Assembly (NCBI RefSeq): GCF_004369205.1
Contig: NZ_QFGA01000001.1
Span: forward strand, 496,001 to 560,000
Length of the DNA: 64,000 nucleotides
Reading direction: 5' to 3'
From: Pelotomaculum schinkii
GTDB taxonomy: Bacteria > Bacillota > Desulfotomaculia > Desulfotomaculales > Pelotomaculaceae
The translations under genes were made by a program, and so were the position numbers. Of this stretch, positions 60,515-64,000 are shown in pieces. Position 1 is the first letter of the stretch; each line of letters begins with the position of its first letter. The notes beneath the pieces are model-generated. The model had not been told where the DNA came from. It did no database searches and saw nothing but the letters and a program-made list of their open reading frames with translations.

Positions 60515-60542
60515 ATTATACTCTTTATTGCCATAAAAACAA
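60515..60542 (-). promoter_or_regulatory. Promoter of the hydrogenase maturation operon
   Basis: Minus strand TTGTTT (60537-60542), a 16-bp spacer and consensus TATAAT (60515-60520). Transcription would begin near 60508 and run through the structured leader. Confidence 0.6.
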
Positions 60543-60590
60543 TCAGCCAATTCTTAAACTTTATTTTAATTTAATTCGCAGACAATCATA

Positions 60591-60723
60591 CCTATCGCGG
60601 TGCCACGTATCATGAAAATACCAGCCGATGCAGATGCGATTTTAATCGCACACGGCGCGCCAGCGCCGCACTTGGGCATCTAATGCAACTCTTGTGCGAA
60701 TGAATTCGCCCTACATTTTCAGG
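60591..60723. repeat. Dispersed palindromic repeat, copy F
   Basis: Nearly identical in block order to copy D: CTATCGCGGTGCCACGTATC, ATGAAAATACCA, TGCGATTTTAATCGCACACG, GCGCGCCAGCGCCGCACTTG and TTGTGCGAATGAATTCGC then CTACATTTT. It lies between hemL and the hydrogenase leader. Confidence 0.8.
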
Positions 60724-60790
60724 TTGGAGGATATATTCCTCATACCATCATTTATCTAAAATTGTTCCATATGCATTTACTTATAGAAGT

Positions 60791-62119
60791 CTACTTTTCC
60801 ATAGCTGTCTTGAAGGAGTGGCGCGCAGCCTCCACTGTCTCGTCGATTTCGCCGTCGCCGTGGACTAAGGACATAAATGCCGCCTCAAACTGCGAGGGAG
60901 CCAGGTAGACCCCCTGTTCCAGCATCGCCTTAAAGAAGGCCGCATATTGAGCAGTATTGGAAGTACAGGCTGAAGCATAGTCCTTAACGTCTTGCCCGGT
61001 GAAGAAACAACACAACATTGAGCCAACCCGGTTAAGACACACCTCTGCCCCGGCTTCCCCGGCAGCCTCGGCCAGACCGCTCGCAAGGGCTTGAGAACTC
61101 TGTTCTAGCTGCTCGTATACTCCCGGTTGCCGGATTATCTCCAGGGTGGCAATGCCGGCGGTAACAGCCAGGGGATTGCCTGACAGGGTCCCCGCCTGGT
61201 AGACCGGACCGGATGGGGAAACTCTCTCCATGATTTCACGTTTTCCGCCATAAGCCCCTACTGGAAGCCCACCGCCTATGATTTTACCCAGGCAGGTTAA
61301 ATCAGGAGTAATGCCGTAAAGCTGTTGGGCTCCCCCATAGGCGACACGAAATCCGGTCATGACCTCATCAAAAATGAGAAGGCTCCCGTAAGTGCTGGTA
61401 AGGTTGCGTAGACCCTCCAAAAACCCTGGGGCCGGCGGGATGACCCCCATGTTGCCGGTAACCGGCTCGACAATGACTGCCGCGATATCCTCGCCTTCCA
61501 GCTTGAAAATTTCGTTAAGACCGTCGAGGTCGTTGTAATTGGCAATAATGGTGTTAACCGCCGAGCCGGGCGGTATTCCAGGGCTGGTGGGAGTCCCCAG
61601 GGTCAAAGCGCCGGAACCTGCTTTGATCAGCAAAAAGTCGGCATGCCCGTGGTAGCACCCTTCGAATTTAACAATTTTATTGCGTCCGGTGTACCCCCGG
61701 GCCAGCCTTAGAGCGCTCATGGTGGCTTCCGTCCCGGAGTTAACCAGACGGACCATATCTATCGAGTGAACAGCTTCCACAACCATGGCAGCGAGGATAT
61801 TTTCTAATTCCGTTGGGGCTCCGAAACTGGTGCCGACCTCCCGCAGACATCTTTCCAGAGCTTCAATTACATGGGGATGCCGGTGGCCCAGGATTAAAGG
61901 GCCCCAGGAACCCACATAATCGATATATGAATTGCCATCAGCGTCATAAATATGCGCGCCTTCACCCCGGCTGATAAAGACGGGATTTAAACCAACAGAT
62001 TTAAAAGCTCTGACCGGGCTATTTACACCGCCGGGAATGATCTTAAGCGCTTCTTCGTAAAGAGCAACTGATTTGGAGAAGTCTTTTGGCACTTTTAGAA
62101 AACCCCTTTCCTTATTCAA
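60791..62119 (-). CDS. hemL: Glutamate-1-semialdehyde 2,1-aminomutase
   Basis: PLP enzyme of 442 residues making 5-aminolevulinate in the C5 pathway. Motifs: [45 protein letters not shown] and the PLP lysine in [16 protein letters not shown]. It supplies precursor for both the corrin genes at the other end of the window and the Ahb heme route. The start overlaps the ahbB stop by 8 bp. Confidence 0.96.
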   Translation of the reverse strand: MNKERGFLKVPKDFSKSVALYEEALKIIPGGVNSPVRAFKSVGLNPVFISRGEGAHIYDADGNSYIDYVGSWGPLILGHRHPHVIEALERCLREVGTSFGAPTELENILAAMVVEAVHSIDMVRLVNSGTEATMSALRLARGYTGRNKIVKFEGCYHGHADFLLIKAGSGALTLGTPTSPGIPPGSAVNTIIANYNDLDGLNEIFKLEGEDIAAVIVEPVTGNMGVIPPAPGFLEGLRNLTSTYGSLLIFDEVMTGFRVAYGGAQQLYGITPDLTCLGKIIGGGLPVGAYGGKREIMERVSPSGPVYQAGTLSGNPLAVTAGIATLEIIRQPGVYEQLEQSSQALASGLAEAAGEAGAEVCLNRVGSMLCCFFTGQDVKDYASACTSNTAQYAAFFKAMLEQGVYLAPSQFEAAFMSLVHGDGEIDETVEAARHSFKTAMEK

Positions 62120-62591
62120 AGTAGCGCATGCTGCTTTTTTTCAATTCAGCAGTGCTGAATAAAAGACGGTATTTTTCCAAGCCTGCGGCCCTGGAAATTC
62201 TCTCCGCCACCTGCAAACATTCCTCTCTGGTCTGTCCATGCACCATCGTATACAGATTGAAAGGCCACCTGGGGTGGCGGGGCCGCTGGTAGCAATGGGT
62301 TACCTCTTCAAAAGCGGCCATAATCCTGCCGGCCTCATGAACCTGACTGTCAGGAACATCCCATACTACCATGGCGTTGGCCACGTAACCGAGATCCTGA
62401 TGGCGCACGGTAGCCCCAAAACGCCTGATCAGGCCTTGGTCAACAAGCCTTTTTACGTCCATTATGAGGGTCTCCTCGGACATCCCCAAAACTTGTGCCA
62501 GGGCCTGGAAAGGACGGCTAACCAACGGCAAGCCCTCCTGTAGAACCCGAACTATTTGTCTGTCCTGTTCGCTCAGCTCCAAAACTAACAC
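62112..62591 (-). CDS. ahbB: Siroheme decarboxylase subunit beta (AhbB)
   Basis: Lrp/AsnC-like protein of 159 residues with an N-terminal winged helix ([23 protein letters not shown]) and a C-terminal ferredoxin-like domain with [42 protein letters not shown]. The histidines in the [14 protein letters not shown] segment are those implicated in siroheme decarboxylation. With AhbA it converts siroheme to 12,18-didecarboxysiroheme. It lies 2 bp after ahbA. Confidence 0.93.
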   Translation of the reverse strand: MLVLELSEQDRQIVRVLQEGLPLVSRPFQALAQVLGMSEETLIMDVKRLVDQGLIRRFGATVRHQDLGYVANAMVVWDVPDSQVHEAGRIMAAFEEVTHCYQRPRHPRWPFNLYTMVHGQTREECLQVAERISRAAGLEKYRLLFSTAELKKSSMRYFE

Positions 62592-62592
62592 C

Positions 62593-63048
62593 TCAGTCGA
62601 GATCGAAGTTCACCCTTATTTTATAAATATTTTCAGCGGGAAAGGTCATGATTTCTTGTATACCGGTACGTTCCCTGATCCCTTTTAAAGTCTCCGCCAG
62701 CTTTTCCTCGGAAGGAGCCAGCAGTGTAAACCACATATTGATTGGGTCTTCTCTCAAGTAGTTGTGGGTCACTCCAGCAAATGAATTGACCACTTTAGCC
62801 ACCTCATCGATGCGCTCTGCAGTGACCTCCATGGCACATAGAGCCCCACTGTAACCCAGTTTCCTGGAATCAAAAACCCCGCCGAGGCGGCGGATGACCC
62901 CGTTTTCAATCAGCAGCCTTAGCCGTGCGATTACCTCAGTTTCACTGAGGCCCAGCACTTCTCCTACCTCCCGGTAGGGTTCGGGAACAATAGGCAAACT
63001 GGTCTGGATAAGCCTGAGAAGCTTCCTGTCCGTCTCGTCAAACACCAT
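62593..63048 (-). CDS. ahbA: Siroheme decarboxylase subunit alpha (AhbA)
   Basis: About 151 residues, same architecture as AhbB: FDETDRKLLRLIQTSLPIVPEPY, GVFDSRKLGYSGALCAMEV, THNYLREDPINMWFTLLA. The start is placed at the ATG at 63048, where the family begins, with GGGGATATT upstream. The frame extends to 63084 but overlaps the radical SAM gene. The partner of AhbB in the heterodimer. Confidence 0.93.
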   Translation of the reverse strand: MVFDETDRKLLRLIQTSLPIVPEPYREVGEVLGLSETEVIARLRLLIENGVIRRLGGVFDSRKLGYSGALCAMEVTAERIDEVAKVVNSFAGVTHNYLREDPINMWFTLLAPSEEKLAETLKGIRERTGIQEIMTFPAENIYKIRVNFDLD

Positions 63049-63050
63049 GT

Positions 63051-64000
63051 TCAATATCCCCTTCGCCCGTGGTAGATACACCACGGCTCTTCAGCCATAT
63101 AGTCACCGTGGTAAAAGTAGGCACGGGCCCGACAGCCGCCGCATACCTTTTGGTACCGGCAGCTTCCGCAGCCTCCCTGGTAGTCCTCGGTGCGGAGCTT
63201 TTTAAATATCTCCGCTTCCCGCCAGATTTCCCCAAAGGGTGTTTCTCGGACATTCCCGGCCGGCAAATTCAGGTAGGCGCAGGGTTGCACAATACCCTTG
63301 GGACTGATGATGCAATAAGATATCCCGGCCAGACAGCCCTTGCTGAAACGGGTCTTGACCCCCATCTGGTCAGCAACGCGCATAAACTGTGGGGCGCAGG
63401 TCGGTTTCAACTCGATTTTAACTTCAGCCTGTTTTTGCATAATCCGGCGCAAGAGCTCCTCATACTGTTCAGACCTGAGCGATTCGGCCTCAATATTAAC
63501 AGCGCGCCCGGTAGGGACCAGAAAAAAGATGTGGTGGCCAATGGCTCCCATCTTCACAGCAAAATCGGTCAGCTTTTCCACTTCCGGCATATTCCAGTCC
63601 ATCACTGTGGTATGGAGCTGAAAAGGCAGTCCGGCCTCGCGGCAGGCCAGCATGCCGTCGACCGCGCCCTGCCAGGCGCCTGGTGTGGCGCGAAAATCAT
63701 CGTGACGCACGGAGTCGACACTGTCGAGACTGATGCCCATGGCCATCGCCCCGGCTTTCTTCAGCTTCTGAGCTGTTCCCCCCGTAATCAGGGTACCGTT
63801 GGTCCCGAATACAGGCCGCAGACCCATCTCGCGAGCGTGGCTCACCAGATCAAAAATATCATCTCGCATCAACGGCTCGCCACCGCTGAATATCATTATT
63901 TTAAAACCTGCCCCGGCAATCTGGTCAATCAGGGCCAGGCCTTCCTCAGTGCCGAGCTCCTCTTCGGCCTTGGCCCCGGCATCCCGGTAGCAGTGCTTGC
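63051..64000 (-). CDS. Radical SAM/SPASM enzyme of siroheme-to-heme conversion (AhbC or AhbD), partial
   Basis: The frame runs through the window edge, so the true start and first cluster cysteine are missing; visible from 64000 is KHCYRDAG, the end of the CX3CX2C motif. MIFSGGEPLMRDD and GISLDS follow. The C-terminal auxiliary cluster region has cysteines in CLAGISYC, IVQPCAYL and GGCGSCRYQKVCGGCRARAY. It belongs to the NirJ/AhbC/AhbD group; I cannot tell deacetylase (AhbC) from heme synthase (AhbD) from this part. It lies directly upstream of ahbA. Confidence 0.85.
   Translation of the reverse strand, partial: KHCYRDAGAKAEEELGTEEGLALIDQIAGAGFKIMIFSGGEPLMRDDIFDLVSHAREMGLRPVFGTNGTLITGGTAQKLKKAGAMAMGISLDSVDSVRHDDFRATPGAWQGAVDGMLACREAGLPFQLHTTVMDWNMPEVEKLTDFAVKMGAIGHHIFFLVPTGRAVNIEAESLRSEQYEELLRRIMQKQAEVKIELKPTCAPQFMRVADQMGVKTRFSKGCLAGISYCIISPKGIVQPCAYLNLPAGNVRETPFGEIWREAEIFKKLRTEDYQGGCGSCRYQKVCGGCRARAYFYHGDYMAEEPWCIYHGRRGY

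Noticed and set aside
1-64000. CRISPR arrays, rRNA genes and prophage structural genes
   Set aside because: No regularly spaced direct repeats, rRNA segments or capsid/tail genes were seen.

Overview
The window looks like a chromosome segment from a strictly anaerobic, moderate-GC clostridium of the Desulfotomaculum/Pelotomaculum type (Peptococcaceae). This is inferred from gene content, not from a database search. The main pointers are the anaerobic corrin pathway (cbiD/E/T/G), an acetyl-CoA synthase/corrinoid protein operon of the Wood-Ljungdahl pathway, [FeFe]-hydrogenase maturases with the TM1266-type regulator, the siroheme-dependent (Ahb) heme route, and Firmicute-type Rex, DnaD/DnaI-like, DegS/DegU-like and YitT proteins.

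Layout. 1-5525 (minus): corrin operon cbiD-cbiE-cbiT-cobM-cbiG-cobJ-cobK (cut by the window edge) behind a cobalamin riboswitch with its own terminator. 5554-8890 (minus): two helicase-loading-type proteins, a PHP phosphatase and a frameshifted HAD gene. 9017-13333 (minus): a 45-residue membrane peptide, azlCD, pckA and an EamA exporter. 13494-16832 (plus): a polar amino-acid ABC transporter whose binding protein lacks its N-terminus, an EamA remnant and a LysO-type exporter split in two genes. 17269-18282 (plus): gap. 18479-27225 (minus): acsE, acsD, cooC, acsV, acsC, acsB, the methyl branch and acetyl-CoA synthase, without the CODH subunit; copies of a palindromic repeat lie between several of these genes.

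27898-28268 holds tRNA-Pro, tRNA-Gln and tRNA-Lys. The tRNA-Lys is the left end of an island reaching to a duplicated tRNA-Lys 3' half at about 34361. The island contains a truncated tyrosine recombinase, a group II intron whose protein gene is broken in two, an IS66 fragment and one large intact cargo gene: a multicopper oxidase with three fibronectin III repeats. A 20-bp direct repeat exactly 4400 bp apart brackets the oxidase.

34521-48139 (minus): a DUF1540 peptide, two degenerate signalling proteins (PAS-GGDEF and chemotaxis-receptor-like), a DUF192 protein, a complete Tad pilus locus (two Flp pilins, prepilin peptidase, TadE/TadG, CpaB, CpaE, CpaF, TadB, TadC) and a DegS/DegU-like two-component pair. 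A 453-bp foldback element sits between pilins and assembly genes. 48383-54409: YitT, a membrane-anchored trypsin-like protease, duplicated tRNA-Leu genes, an apparently LexA-controlled 60-residue membrane peptide, a patatin and the ACT/UPF0210 pair. 54456-60542 (minus): YjbQ, Rex, YbjQ, then TM1266-aspA-hydF-hydE behind a structured leader with a terminator that looks like an unassigned riboswitch. 60791-64000 (minus): hemL, ahbB, ahbA and a radical SAM enzyme of siroheme-to-heme conversion, cut by the window edge.

Functionally, several modules meet around tetrapyrroles and one-carbon metabolism: the corrin operon supplies the cofactor of the corrinoid iron-sulfur protein (AcsCD), AcsE loads it with methyl groups, AcsV and CooC reactivate or mature it, and the Ahb/HemL genes share the tetrapyrrole precursor pool. 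The best candidates for something undescribed are the leader RNA at 60369-60508, the foldback element at 45119-45571, the SOS-type small membrane protein at 51223-51405 and the composite tRNA-Lys island.
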